NCBI GenBank assembly: GCA_028280785.1
Contig: JANQLF010000212.1
Span: 1 to 64,000 of the forward strand
From: Planctomycetota bacterium
GTDB lineage: Bacteria; Planctomycetota; UBA11346
Direction of reading: 5' to 3'
Length of the DNA: 64,000 nt
Shown: one piece after another, positions 1-9,790 of the stretch
Numbering within the stretch: the first letter of the stretch is position 1
How the letters are laid out: every line of letters starts with the position of its first letter
Notes under the pieces: model-generated
What the model was told of the DNA's origin: nothing
Databases searched by the model: none
Seen by the model: the letters and a program-made list of their open reading frames with translations, nothing else
Program-made: the position numbers and the translations under genes

Positions 1-1991
1 AAGAGCTCTTCATACTCACCACGCTTGGACAATTCTTCCCATTTATAAAAATTAATTGCTGGCAGGTATTCTTTATTAGTGACCGTATTCCATTGTTCAT
101 AGGCTGCATCAATCTCACCAAGACGGTAATGACATAAGCCAATTTTATAGGTCAGTTCTTCTTGAAGATCCTGTTTGCGAGCGATCTTTTGAATGCTGGT
201 ATATCGTTCTAAGGCGCCTTCATTCGCCTGATTATCTAAAAGCGCATCAGCAATTTTCATATCGACGCTGCGTGCAGCCAGTGGTTTTTTATAAATAGCA
301 ATATTATCAATTGTTTTCTCGTCATAGAATGCATAGATACCAATATAACCTGCATTGAGCGGTAATATAAGATCATAAGAGCAAATTAATCTACCATCAA
401 TAAAGGTACGTAACTTTTTACCATCTATTTCAGCACGAATTCGATACGTCACACCGTGCTTTAATTCAAACGGTTCAAAATCCAAACGACCTTGCGGCGT
501 CGCTATGGTCGAACCTGCGTTATCGTAGGCGCCATTTTGCAGATAGTAAAGCTGGACGCGCTGTCCACGTTTCTGCGCATGAATATCTGGGCTATAGACA
601 ATAGAGAGATCACCGGCTTGAGAACCAGGCAGCATTTGCCCATCATACTCAATAGCTACAGGACCGTAGATACGCTCTTTAAACCACAATGTAAATGCTG
701 GCCCATCTTGCGTACGTAGGAGGTCTTCATCTAAGGCAAAAGTGCCTCCATGCGAAAGCCAGTGTTCCTGCCAATTCGATGGATTACCATCCCCTAAATC
801 AAATGTTTCTGAATAATACGGCTCGCCCCACGAATTATGTGATTGGAAAAGCTGATAAATATTAATAAATGCCAAGAAGAAAAACAGGACGCCAACAACA
901 ATCATCAACGTTGACTTAACTTCTTGCTCTGTTTGCTCGCCACTGTCGACGACTCCAGATTGGAAGGCTTTTAATTCATCAAGCAGTTGCTCGACAGATT
1001 GATAACGCTCGTCTGGATTTTTCTGTAAACATTTGAAGCAAATATCCGCCAATGCATTTGGCACCGAGCGAGCCTGCTCTTCACTCAGATCATCAATAGC
1101 ACCCTCTAATTTCGCTGACCAAAAATCATCAAAATTGTCACGTTTAACATGCCCAACTTTAAACAGTGCATGGAATAGTGTTGCGCCTATAGCATACACA
1201 TCAGAACGATAATCAATTTCTGTACATAAAGCCTGTTCAGGGCTCATATACAATGGTGTACCGCAGAGAATCCCCGTATCATTTTCATCATTTTGCAGGT
1301 CCACTGCTGCATCCCAACCAATGATATAAACCTCACCATGAGCACCGATAACTATCTTCTCAGGCTTAATGTTACGATGTAAAACCTGATGATTGTGTGC
1401 ATAGGCCATTGCCTCACAGACTTTGATAAAAATCCCGGTTAATTCATTAATGGTATCATATTTGTGAATGTAGGAATTCTCATTCTCTACACTGGAACTC
1501 TCTATCAATTCAGTCAGTGGAGCACCATTTACTTTTTTCATGGTACAGAAAATCTGCTGATTATCTGAATATTCTAAATCATAGACCGGTGGGATACCAG
1601 GATGATCGAAATAACTGATGATTAAAGCTTCATGAATTAATTTATGCGCATTATCTAATTTATGACCCTGGTCACTGCTAGCGACTTTGACAGTCACCGT
1701 CCGATGCAAATTAAGATCTGTAACTTCGAACACACTGCTATTGGTGTCCGGGGTAAGCTCTTTATCAATCTGATAGCGGTTTTCTTTTTTACCCTCACCT
1801 TCAATATCTAATTTACTCAGAATCGATTCAGAACGAATGTGAACTTCTAAGGCATCGTTATCTGCCTCCGTCTGATCCTCTTCAAAAACCTCAAGTTCAT
1901 CAGTGGTATCATGCAATGAGATAGCAAATTTACCGTCAACTATCGTTTGATAGAGAACGTCATCCAACCCTTTCTTTTGCTCGTCACTCAT
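1..1991 (-). CDS. Membrane-anchored Ser/Thr pseudokinase with lectin-like domain (C-terminus cut by window)
   Basis: About 663 residues are visible. A Ser/Thr-kinase fold spans about residues 70-345, a single membrane segment lies near 361-380, and a LamG/DUF1080-like beta domain starts near 388, followed by the start of a TPR-like region. It is a clear paralogue of the kinase at 13972-17109. The catalytic residues are lost: the HRD Asp is Asn (HRN, 205-207), the KPxN Asn is Lys212, the DFG-equivalent reads GWD (225-227), and the Gly-rich loop has no glycines (LTPDTNSSVF). Lys102, the helix-C Glu121 and the GTPxYMSPEQA segment remain. The ATG overlaps the end of the upstream gene as ATGAGTGA, so translation is probably coupled. 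I infer a signalling pseudokinase, perhaps an allosteric partner of the intact paralogue. The reading frame is open throughout, so it does not look like a decaying pseudogene. Confidence 0.88.
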   Translation of the reverse strand, partial: MSDEQKKGLDDVLYQTIVDGKFAISLHDTTDELEVFEEDQTEADNDALEVHIRSESILSKLDIEGEGKKENRYQIDKELTPDTNSSVFEVTDLNLHRTVTVKVASSDQGHKLDNAHKLIHEALIISYFDHPGIPPVYDLEYSDNQQIFCTMKKVNGAPLTELIESSSVENENSYIHKYDTINELTGIFIKVCEAMAYAHNHQVLHRNIKPEKIVIGAHGEVYIIGWDAAVDLQNDENDTGILCGTPLYMSPEQALCTEIDYRSDVYAIGATLFHALFKVGHVKRDNFDDFWSAKLEGAIDDLSEEQARSVPNALADICFKCLQKNPDERYQSVEQLLDELKAFQSGVVDSGEQTEQEVKSTLMIVVGVLFFFLAFINIYQLFQSHNSWGEPYYSETFDLGDGNPSNWQEHWLSHGGTFALDEDLLRTQDGPAFTLWFKERIYGPVAIEYDGQMLPGSQAGDLSIVYSPDIHAQKRGQRVQLYYLQNGAYDNAGSTIATPQGRLDFEPFELKHGVTYRIRAEIDGKKLRTFIDGRLICSYDLILPLNAGYIGIYAFYDEKTIDNIAIYKKPLAARSVDMKIADALLDNQANEGALERYTSIQKIARKQDLQEELTYKIGLCHYRLGEIDAAYEQWNTVTNKEYLPAINFYKWEELSKRGEYEEL

Positions 1992-3279
1992 TATTCACCT
2001 CAATTCCCGACTGCGTATTTGCATCAGGTTCGACAAATTCTGAAAGCATCCGTATGCGAGCTGACTCGGTAAGCTTGCGTAGCGGATTATATCTATCCTC
2101 GTAGAACGCTTTCATAGATTTGGCAAAACGTATATCGATGACCTTAAATTCATAAGCAGCTTGCGAAGTTTCAATGAAACCAGCAATCAATCCAGAATAA
2201 TGACCGCCACCGCTCACTTCGTATTCGTTATTTTTTTCAACCAAAGTCAAACTCTTGTCACCATTGAATTCATAAATTTCTAGACTCTGTGCAAATTCAT
2301 CGCTCGCTAATCCTAGGTCTCTACACGCGCCACCACGCTTATCACCCGTTCCCGCCAACAGTAAACTCGCTAAATAAATTCCTTTTTTAGATACACCTTC
2401 TTTTTCCAGTTGCATGGGTACGGCCTCACAAAAAACAAATTTAATATTTTTCTGTTTAAGCAAGGCATAAAACTGTGCGAGATTTGATTTATTATCAAAT
2501 TCTTCCCACAATTGTCCAACCATCACCTGCTTATCACTGCTCACCCACATACCAAAGCGGCGCAATAATGACATACCTTGTAATAAATTATTACACGATT
2601 GACTAATCGCAGTCCATTCAACGCGTTCAACGAATGTAATAGAAGCATCATCAGCATCTAAAATGATTGGTGGTGCTTCAAGACCATCCCGCGTATGCAG
2701 CCACATACGATCACGATAAGCTGGCAAGCGATGTGGGTGAGCAACAAACTCTTCACTGACTGGACTAGCAAAGTGTTGCAGTGCCGCTACCTCTCGACTC
2801 GGCTCCCAAAATGCACCTAATAAAATCACTATACATAATAAAGCACTTATACTAACAACCACTAATGAATTTAATTGGTATTTACGACCATAATTACTGC
2901 GAACTATTTGTGCTTCTGGTTTTTTCGCCGTTGGTGCTTGCTGCTCATTCTTTTGCGCTGCTTGATTTGCAGCAGCGTCAATTTGATCTATAGCACTTTG
3001 TGCAGCGGTATTCAATAATGATTTACTGCGTTGTATCGAACGCGTAACAGCTTTTTTGACCTGCTTTTTCTGGCGACTGGTTAACTGTTTTTGTGGAGCA
3101 GTACCGGTTTTCTTTGCCGTCGCAGTTAGCGACTCAGCTGTCCCCACCTTTTCAACAGTACCATCACTCATTAATTGAATGACATTTTTACAGCCACTAC
3201 AACGCAATTTTCTGCCAATTAAACTGGCAGAATGCGGGTATTGCTTCTCACAATACGGACAGGCAAAAGTCTTGGCCAT
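1984..3279 (-). CDS. Zinc-ribbon, single-pass membrane protein of unknown function
   Basis: The protein starts with a zinc-ribbon of the MJ0042/zinc-finger type (Cys7, Cys10, Cys27, Cys30). A Lys/Gln/Ala-rich linker, probably cytoplasmic and partly helical, follows (about 45-125), then one membrane helix (about 138-157) and an approximately 270-residue domain outside the membrane that I do not recognise. The start is the ATG preceded by GGAG at five bases; a TTG three codons upstream is less likely. It lies between the SUMF1-domain gene and the pseudokinase, overlapping the latter by 8 nt, so it is probably the pseudokinase's partner in the same transcript. PVC kinase loci often carry such zinc-ribbon membrane proteins, but no specific role can be assigned. 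Confidence 0.75.
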   Translation of the reverse strand: MAKTFACPYCEKQYPHSASLIGRKLRCSGCKNVIQLMSDGTVEKVGTAESLTATAKKTGTAPQKQLTSRQKKQVKKAVTRSIQRSKSLLNTAAQSAIDQIDAAANQAAQKNEQQAPTAKKPEAQIVRSNYGRKYQLNSLVVVSISALLCIVILLGAFWEPSREVAALQHFASPVSEEFVAHPHRLPAYRDRMWLHTRDGLEAPPIILDADDASITFVERVEWTAISQSCNNLLQGMSLLRRFGMWVSSDKQVMVGQLWEEFDNKSNLAQFYALLKQKNIKFVFCEAVPMQLEKEGVSKKGIYLASLLLAGTGDKRGGACRDLGLASDEFAQSLEIYEFNGDKSLTLVEKNNEYEVSGGGHYSGLIAGFIETSQAAYEFKVIDIRFAKSMKAFYEDRYNPLRKLTESARIRMLSEFVEPDANTQSGIEVNNE

Positions 3280-3362
3280 AGTCTCCAAGCTTAGCCCCGA
3301 GCCCTAAAAGGCAATCTCTTCACGAAGCATGCAAGTCCTTTGTCTGTAACAATTTTGATCGA

Positions 3363-5306
3363 TTACGGCTGGGGTATAATGAAGCGGAAACCAACGTCAT
3401 CATAAGCCTTGTCTTCACGTGCCGTGCGTGCTGCACTACGACAACGATCCGCACCCAATTTCCATGATCCGCCTCTGGTCACATATTTTTTAGGGGTAAT
3501 TGCTGAAGATGATTTACCAGGACTAACTCGGCCATCCCATTCAGTGCTACACCATTCTTCAACATTGCCATGCATATTATAAAGTCCCCAGGCATTACGC
3601 TCGTAATAGGCCATACCAATTTCAGCAGCAGACCAATTTACAGAAATTTCATCATCCATATACCAACTTTTACCAAATCCAGCCGTTCCACTAAATTTAT
3701 CAATTTGATCGGAACTAAATGGTGGTGTACCTTTATAATTCGCAAAATATTTAGAGGGGTCTATTCCTGTTTTCTGTGAATTACCATAAGCCTTATTAAT
3801 AACCTCAAAATATTTCTTAATATATGCATTGGTTGTCATTGAATGTCCTTTGGGTACCTGACTTTTAGCATAAGAAGACAAGTCAATACCGGGTACAGAT
3901 GGACCTGTTGCGTTGAGAGCCGTGCCGAGGGTCCAAAATGGAGTGGGTGCATAAATATTTAATACTGGATACGTTCGGTCAGCACCGCTTGCTGTGCCAT
4001 TCGCTTCTCTCACCGTGAAGTTACTCGCAGTTCTATCAGTAATGCGAATCATTTCTCTATATTCCAATTGCTTACCATTATGCTCGTCCTTATTCGCAAC
4101 TAAGTCAACTAAATTAGTAGCAACATAATCAAGTGGATTATTATACTCGCCTTGATCTATTAAATCTAAATAACGATAATACATGTTTGCAGCAGAGGGA
4201 TTGCCATACGGACGTGGATAAAACTTAGTTCCATCTGAATAATATAACATCAATATCGGTGTGTACTCACCATAGGTATCGAGCACATAACGATGTTGAT
4301 AACGACTATCGAATGCGACCAATTTCGATCCTATAACCGCCGAACCAGTAAGCGTTAATTGACCGCGGATATCAGAGCCCATCGTTCCCCACACCGCTGT
4401 TTTATCGGCATTGACATAATTGATACCAACTTTCCACGGACTAGTGTAACCATAGTCTGCATCGCCAGGTTGAGCTGCAGGATTATAATTCGCATCACCC
4501 GCCCACATATCATCAATATTGATACCATTAAAATTTGGGAAAAGCATTTTACTTGCCGTCACCTCAATGTCACCAACGGTGGTTTGAGTCGAATTCAATC
4601 CATTTAAAAGTCGGCCAGAATTAAATGCCGTTGCAGTGCCAGCACGACACAAATATTCCCATTCTTTTTCGGTCGGTAAACGTGCATTATTTCCTAAAGA
4701 AGTGAGGAATGCCTTTACTCTGGTCAATGTTTGTAATTCAACTGGACGTTTGGTCATATCACCGCCAAAAAATGCGACTGTTGTATCCTTATTAGCATCA
4801 GCCTGTCCGTAGCCTGCCTGATCAAATGGAATACGTTCAGTTAACACAACACCGGTTACCGCTTCCCATAATTTCTGTGAGCATTCTTGTGCGGCAACCC
4901 ACATCGCTCTATTTCCGTTTATATCTGACAACGGTACGCGAATTTGTGGCTTCTCACTTGGCAAGGCTCCTTGTTCGTCTATTGGCGCACCCATATAGAA
5001 TGCGCAACCAATGCCACCCTTACCATAATCAGGTTCCGTTGGAACAATGTAACGCATTTCCACCACAACAATTGACCCATCAGCATGCGGAACTTCTAAA
5101 TTAGCCCACCAACCATACGAATCACTGCCATAGTCATAATCGCTATGATCATCACTACCACCAGCAGGTGTTTTATCTGCCACTGCAGCATCAGCACCGC
5201 TACTTACACCAACCCATCCAGGCCAAGAAGGCTCCGTAGGCAGGGTGGCTGCAGATAATAATCCGGTGCAAATAATACATAAACAAAAAAGATATAAATG
5301 TCTCAT
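3363..5306 (-). CDS. Secreted SUMF1/FGE-sulfatase-domain protein, cassette 1
   Basis: A signal peptide (MRHLYLFCLC..., cleaved after about residue 19) is followed by a long formylglycine-generating-enzyme-like (SUMF1) fold. Landmarks are RLPTEKEWEYLCRAGT, GLYNMHGNVEEWC, RGGSW and DDVGFRF near the C-terminus. True aerobic FGEs use a Cys pair in this last region (LCxxxxC). Here the corresponding stretch reads GGSWKLGADRCRS, so the first Cys is missing and oxidase activity is not expected; a structural or ligand-binding role is more likely. The gene starts 15 nt after the GspK-like gene, with a GGAAG ribosome site, and is the sixth gene of the cassette. Cassette 2 has an equivalent at 24963-26546. 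Confidence 0.85.
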   Translation of the reverse strand: MRHLYLFCLCIICTGLLSAATLPTEPSWPGWVGVSSGADAAVADKTPAGGSDDHSDYDYGSDSYGWWANLEVPHADGSIVVVEMRYIVPTEPDYGKGGIGCAFYMGAPIDEQGALPSEKPQIRVPLSDINGNRAMWVAAQECSQKLWEAVTGVVLTERIPFDQAGYGQADANKDTTVAFFGGDMTKRPVELQTLTRVKAFLTSLGNNARLPTEKEWEYLCRAGTATAFNSGRLLNGLNSTQTTVGDIEVTASKMLFPNFNGINIDDMWAGDANYNPAAQPGDADYGYTSPWKVGINYVNADKTAVWGTMGSDIRGQLTLTGSAVIGSKLVAFDSRYQHRYVLDTYGEYTPILMLYYSDGTKFYPRPYGNPSAANMYYRYLDLIDQGEYNNPLDYVATNLVDLVANKDEHNGKQLEYREMIRITDRTASNFTVREANGTASGADRTYPVLNIYAPTPFWTLGTALNATGPSVPGIDLSSYAKSQVPKGHSMTTNAYIKKYFEVINKAYGNSQKTGIDPSKYFANYKGTPPFSSDQIDKFSGTAGFGKSWYMDDEISVNWSAAEIGMAYYERNAWGLYNMHGNVEEWCSTEWDGRVSPGKSSSAITPKKYVTRGGSWKLGADRCRSAARTAREDKAYDDVGFRFIIPQP

Positions 5307-5321
5307 GACATATCTTCCTTA

Positions 5322-7958
5322 CTATTGTTTAAATTTTGATGCCTCTATGCGATCATCAGTTTGTATGATCACATGATTATCAGAGAAATCGCCATCATTA
5401 TTGGGATCTATGCGATAAACAAAATAACGGTCAGCGACCGCTAGAGGCCGTTTATTCATAATATCATAAACCTCGCCACGAATAAAACCATTCATGAGCG
5501 TACTCTTACCAATGTAAAAACGACCGGTCTTAGCGAATGGTTTAATCGGATAGGTGGTATTGCCAGTTAGCCAAATATTATTCCAATCAAAAAAGTTACC
5601 GGTGCTGGTTATTTCTTCCCAACGGTCACCGCTTAGTTTTCGTTTCACTTTTCCACCTTCAAAACGATACCAGCCAGCTTTTTTCATATAGTCCTCAGAA
5701 CCATCTGAAGCCAAACGCACGTAGGGACCCAAACCATCCCACCACCATGACCAGACGCGCTGGTTATTATTATAATCCCACCAACCACTAACAGTGCTCT
5801 CAGCATGGCCATCGCCATTAAAATCAACTGCTATATTGGCGTAATCCTTTGAACCGACTACATAATCCGGATTCGCCTTCCCAAATAAACTAATCATGAA
5901 ATCATTAAGCACATATTCCATTGCTCGCGTATTGGCACCCGGCTCCAGTTCAGAATAGATTTCCCAATCACCACTGCCTGAACCAAATGATCCGCGACCA
6001 ACAAATGTACCCCCACCTGCAAGTAAAGTCCTACCATTTGGATCATAAACAGCATCACGACTATAGCTGCCCTGCGAAACTGCAGGATTGCTGCCACTTA
6101 TTTCACCTTCACCTAATATACGATAGACTTCACGTATAATCATTTGCATCATTTCATCTTCACTTGTTGACGCAGAAACTGGTTTAATATGTGAATTATT
6201 TTTACCACCACGATAACGCCATGCGCCCCAAGGTCCGGCATTTTCTTCATCCCCAGTAATTAAATTCTTTTCTTCGTCCCATAAAACTCGTGCGTCATCA
6301 ATTGCTGAATGCAAAGCAACCATAATATCGTGAACATAGGAGAGCCGCGTGCCTATTGTTGGAAATTCCTTATGATATAAATTCGGGTTTAACGAATGTC
6401 TTTTCACTTGACCGTTGCCATACCAATATGTTTCCGTACCTATTGGCCGACTTGCATTAGCCCCTATACCACTAACCGGAACATTACGACCTGAATCTAA
6501 TGCCAAGGGAAATGCCTCAGGATAGTCACGGCCGAATAAATCGGACGGGTGAATCCTTGCTTTATGTGCATTCGCAGCACTTTCCATATTTCCTTTAGTC
6601 ATGGTGTAATTTGAGTTATGCCATGTGGTAATCGTTTTCAGATGACTATGCAGGCCAAAAACCGCTGCACGTAAATTGGTATTTGGAGCGGATAATAAAT
6701 TAATTTTCCAAGGGGTTGACACGGGATCAGCATCAGCAGCGGCACCGTCATATAAGGTTTCGTCTAGCATACCAAGACCCCAGGGAGTCAGGAAAAAATT
6801 ATTTGCATAGATACTACCCTTTTTATAGACGGTGCGTAGATGAGACCAGGTCTGTACCCTACCTTTAAGGCCGGGAGATAAGGGGGCGAAATTTCCGCCG
6901 TAACGTGTACTCCAGGTTAAATCGCCATCACGAAATGCGCGCTCAACAAGTAGACGCCAATCGTCACGCATTGCCTGATTACCAGTCTTTATCGCAGATT
7001 TTGCTAAGCCATCACCGCCGACCTCGACATTAGTAGCCACCGACTCGTCATCGAGTGGATCAAAGCTATGACTTGCTCGATATTGTTTTCCGCCGCTAAC
7101 AGCAGCCCGCATACTTTTAATGCTACGACCATAGGTTTTTAAATAATTTTGATAGCGAATGTAATGCGCACTATCAGTTGATGCTGAGCCACGATTAATT
7201 GAATCAGTCCCTAATTCATGAGGAAAGTTATTATTAATCGTATGCAAACCACTGAGATCTAGCGCCTGCGCTGTATAACGGAGCACATATCTAGATGAGC
7301 GACGAATATCAGCTTTTTCTACAGGTGTTTTTGAATCATCAATTTCAACGGTTTTAAATTCAGCGTCCAAATATTCGATATTATGCCAGCGTGACCAATA
7401 TTGGTTTTTCCCATTAAACCGTTTGGTATGACCAAAGAGCAAGGTAAACATGTCAACAGTACCCAACATATCTGCATCTATGAGATCATAGAGGCGAGTA
7501 TTACTGTTTACTATTGGACTACTCGAAACCATCGTGGTACTTGGCATACCAGTAGAACTAGCCGGAACAGACAACGCTTGTCCCTGCATCGGGTCACCGT
7601 TTGGAAAATCGACTGTATCAGTAAATGGATTGCCATCAGGATCAGTCACTGGTTCAAATTCCCGACGCCATTGCTGATTGGCAAGGCTAGTATAATTAAG
7701 CGGATCATCATCTGTTTTGCGAGTGGGTTTCGCTGCAGAATCATTAAAACAACGAATGAGATGGGCCTGCGCTTGCTGCACTGCGATTTCTGCCTTGACC
7801 TGTGCCGCAACACCTATCGTCGAATTATATTGACGACCGACAAGTTCTAAAAAAGTAATCGCAATAGTGGTTAAAAGCACCAATAGAGAAATAACCATGA
7901 TGAGCGCAGAACCATGACGCTGATTAGTTAAATTGTTACACATAATATCGTTCATCAT
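5322..7958 (-). CDS. GspK-like giant minor pseudopilin, cassette 1
   Basis: It has a short basic leader ending QRHG, then SALIMVISLLVLL..., a prepilin-type hydrophobic helix without Glu at +5, as in GspK and PilX. The predicted cleavage is after Gly16. It has about 878 residues against roughly 320 for T2SS GspK. The large outer part contains acidic, Ca-binding-looking segments (DFNGDGHAE, DPNNDGDFSD). I recall similar long proteins as the Verru_Chthon cassette protein A family (TIGR02600), but I could not test this. The start is the ATG with AAGG upstream; the longer frame begins at TTG. In T2SS, GspK caps the pseudopilus tip; the same role here is inference. Confidence 0.8.
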   Translation of the reverse strand: MMNDIMCNNLTNQRHGSALIMVISLLVLLTTIAITFLELVGRQYNSTIGVAAQVKAEIAVQQAQAHLIRCFNDSAAKPTRKTDDDPLNYTSLANQQWRREFEPVTDPDGNPFTDTVDFPNGDPMQGQALSVPASSTGMPSTTMVSSSPIVNSNTRLYDLIDADMLGTVDMFTLLFGHTKRFNGKNQYWSRWHNIEYLDAEFKTVEIDDSKTPVEKADIRRSSRYVLRYTAQALDLSGLHTINNNFPHELGTDSINRGSASTDSAHYIRYQNYLKTYGRSIKSMRAAVSGGKQYRASHSFDPLDDESVATNVEVGGDGLAKSAIKTGNQAMRDDWRLLVERAFRDGDLTWSTRYGGNFAPLSPGLKGRVQTWSHLRTVYKKGSIYANNFFLTPWGLGMLDETLYDGAAADADPVSTPWKINLLSAPNTNLRAAVFGLHSHLKTITTWHNSNYTMTKGNMESAANAHKARIHPSDLFGRDYPEAFPLALDSGRNVPVSGIGANASRPIGTETYWYGNGQVKRHSLNPNLYHKEFPTIGTRLSYVHDIMVALHSAIDDARVLWDEEKNLITGDEENAGPWGAWRYRGGKNNSHIKPVSASTSEDEMMQMIIREVYRILGEGEISGSNPAVSQGSYSRDAVYDPNGRTLLAGGGTFVGRGSFGSGSGDWEIYSELEPGANTRAMEYVLNDFMISLFGKANPDYVVGSKDYANIAVDFNGDGHAESTVSGWWDYNNNQRVWSWWWDGLGPYVRLASDGSEDYMKKAGWYRFEGGKVKRKLSGDRWEEITSTGNFFDWNNIWLTGNTTYPIKPFAKTGRFYIGKSTLMNGFIRGEVYDIMNKRPLAVADRYFVYRIDPNNDGDFSDNHVIIQTDDRIEASKFKQ

Positions 7959-7979
7959 CTTGCCTTTGTGCTGTCTCAA

Positions 7980-9353
7980 TTACTGTGCAACCTGGATGCC
8001 TTGCACATAATAAATACAGCTATAACCAAATTTCAGCGCATAGCGTTCAAATGCCGCTATTTCATCAGTTCGTGTTGCTAACGAATCATTCAAAACTTTA
8101 TCTCTAATAGCTGCACTTAACAATTCTTGCGTATCACCATTATCATTGAAATCTTCTTCATCTTTAATTTCATTACTGATAGCATGCAACAAGAAAGAAA
8201 CGCGAACTCCAATTGGCCTGTTCTCGTATCCATCACCCGTGGCTGGATGAAGCCCTGAAAAATCCAAGCTTTTATTGCCATCGGATAGTCGATCTGTTTC
8301 ATCTCCACTTTCCAAAACTTCGCCGTCACGACCAATCAGTTCTAATTGCATATATTCAACGCCATCAAATAACGGCATCATTTGACTTGGATAAAGTTGG
8401 TGCTCTTCGCCATCTGAATCGGTAAACGTATCTGTCGCACCTACTAAATTAAGACGATCTTTATTAACCGAATTACCATCAGCATTTCTTACCGCATACG
8501 CATCATTTTGACCATCATCAGGCATATTATCATCTGCTACATCTGGATCACTTAATTGTATTTCATTACCAGTACAAATGGTGGTATACAGGTGGCGATA
8601 ATCAAAAGGTGCATTTTCCCAAACTTGTGGCACCGCAGGTACGCCCCAACCAGTTTTCTTACCAAGAAATAATCTATTCCTTGCATTTTGATATATCGCT
8701 ACTTTTTCAGTTGCAGCAGCAATACAATCTCCATCAGAACCGACTGTATTAATATTACCTTTCCCTTCAAAAAAGTCATAATGTTGCTGAACCATCGGCG
8801 TGATGGCATTGGCATGGACACCAGTTGACGGTCTCGTTGAGAACTTCGGCGTCCATAAATACTCTTCTGTATTAGCATGCCAATCCGTGCCATTATTACC
8901 TAGGCGATAGAGCGTTAATTCATTTACACGCGATAAGCCTCGATCTAAAGAGCCGTCTCCCCAGCGATAACGAATCCATACCGTATCGCACATGCGATGT
9001 TTAGTGAAAAAACGTGATTCAAATGGATTGGTTCCAGGTTTAAGGGCGTCTTTTCTGAAAACACCCGGATGCAGATCCGTAACCTGGCGCATAAAGGTAA
9101 TCGTATATGGTTTATCTTCAGTCTGTAGATGCACGGCAGCCACTGGCAACATGGCTCTAAAATCGCGCTCTAACTGACGCTGAATAGTATCAGCACGTGT
9201 ATGCAAATTTAAAATTTGCAAAGCTTTTTCGCTAGCATTCGATAAACGGGCAAAGGCTACCGTTACCAAGCCCATAAGGCTGACAAATAAGGTAGTTGCG
9301 ACCATAAGTTCCACAATTGTGAAGGCGGAAGCATTTGTTTTATTAGCCATCAT
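7980..9353 (-). CDS. GspJ-like pseudopilin, cassette 1
   Basis: A class III prepilin signal, NASA/FTIVELMVATTLF, has Ala at -1 and Glu at +5. It is followed by a helical stalk (about 20-75) with a GspJ-like ...QRQLERDFRAM segment and a large C-terminal domain. It has 457 residues against about 200 for GspJ. It probably belongs to the Verru_Chthon cassette protein C type (from memory). The ATG overlaps the preceding gene's TGA (ATGATG), with AAGGGG upstream, indicating coupling. It is paralogous to the protein at 29416-30771, sharing layout and the acidic loops toward the C-terminus. Confidence 0.8.
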   Translation of the reverse strand: MMANKTNASAFTIVELMVATTLFVSLMGLVTVAFARLSNASEKALQILNLHTRADTIQRQLERDFRAMLPVAAVHLQTEDKPYTITFMRQVTDLHPGVFRKDALKPGTNPFESRFFTKHRMCDTVWIRYRWGDGSLDRGLSRVNELTLYRLGNNGTDWHANTEEYLWTPKFSTRPSTGVHANAITPMVQQHYDFFEGKGNINTVGSDGDCIAAATEKVAIYQNARNRLFLGKKTGWGVPAVPQVWENAPFDYRHLYTTICTGNEIQLSDPDVADDNMPDDGQNDAYAVRNADGNSVNKDRLNLVGATDTFTDSDGEEHQLYPSQMMPLFDGVEYMQLELIGRDGEVLESGDETDRLSDGNKSLDFSGLHPATGDGYENRPIGVRVSFLLHAISNEIKDEEDFNDNGDTQELLSAAIRDKVLNDSLATRTDEIAAFERYALKFGYSCIYYVQGIQVAQ

Positions 9354-9790
9354 TTATACCCCTTGGGTAATATTTGATGGCAGAATATTTGATGGACGAG
9401 AAGGCCGTCAGTATCGTCACCGCCTGAGTAGACCTCCACCTTAACTTCCACGTATGTTCCAGCGTCATTATCTAATGTAACTGACTTGCTCGTATCGATG
9501 GTGCGAACGATGAAATAATTGTTCGCCCAACCCTTTGCCTCAGCATCACTATTTGAAAGATCCAAAGGATTGCGTTTTTTATCCATTAAAATGCCAGCAT
9601 CGGCCAAGGCTGCACGACCAGTTTTCAATGCGGTTAAATTAACCCGTATTTCTTCAGTCCATGACAATGCCAACATATAAACTGACACGACCGCAGTTAG
9701 GCCTATTGATAAAATGCCAATAGCTAGAGCAATTTCCAATAAGGTAAATGCACCCCGTTGTTGAGCCCGATGAAACTTGGAACGGCGCAT
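9350..9790 (-). CDS. GspI-like pseudopilin, cassette 1
   Basis: This 146-residue protein has a basic leader, cleavage motif RGA/FTLLEIALAIGIL with Glu at +5, a hydrophobic helix and a small beta-rich head (YVEVKVEVYSGG). Its size and the ...RAALADA... stalk fit GspI, and also the Verru_Chthon cassette protein B description as I recall it. The start codon directly follows the TAA of the GspH-like gene, and its stop overlaps the next ATG, so the five pseudopilin genes form one tightly coupled operon. Confidence 0.8.
   Translation of the reverse strand: MRRSKFHRAQQRGAFTLLEIALAIGILSIGLTAVVSVYMLALSWTEEIRVNLTALKTGRAALADAGILMDKKRNPLDLSNSDAEAKGWANNYFIVRTIDTSKSVTLDNDAGTYVEVKVEVYSGGDDTDGLLVHQIFCHQILPKGYK

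Noticed and set aside
7401-7850. 149-codon plus-strand frame inside the GspK-like gene
   Set aside because: Antisense to a pseudopilin gene with a clear prepilin signal; no ribosome site and no motif.
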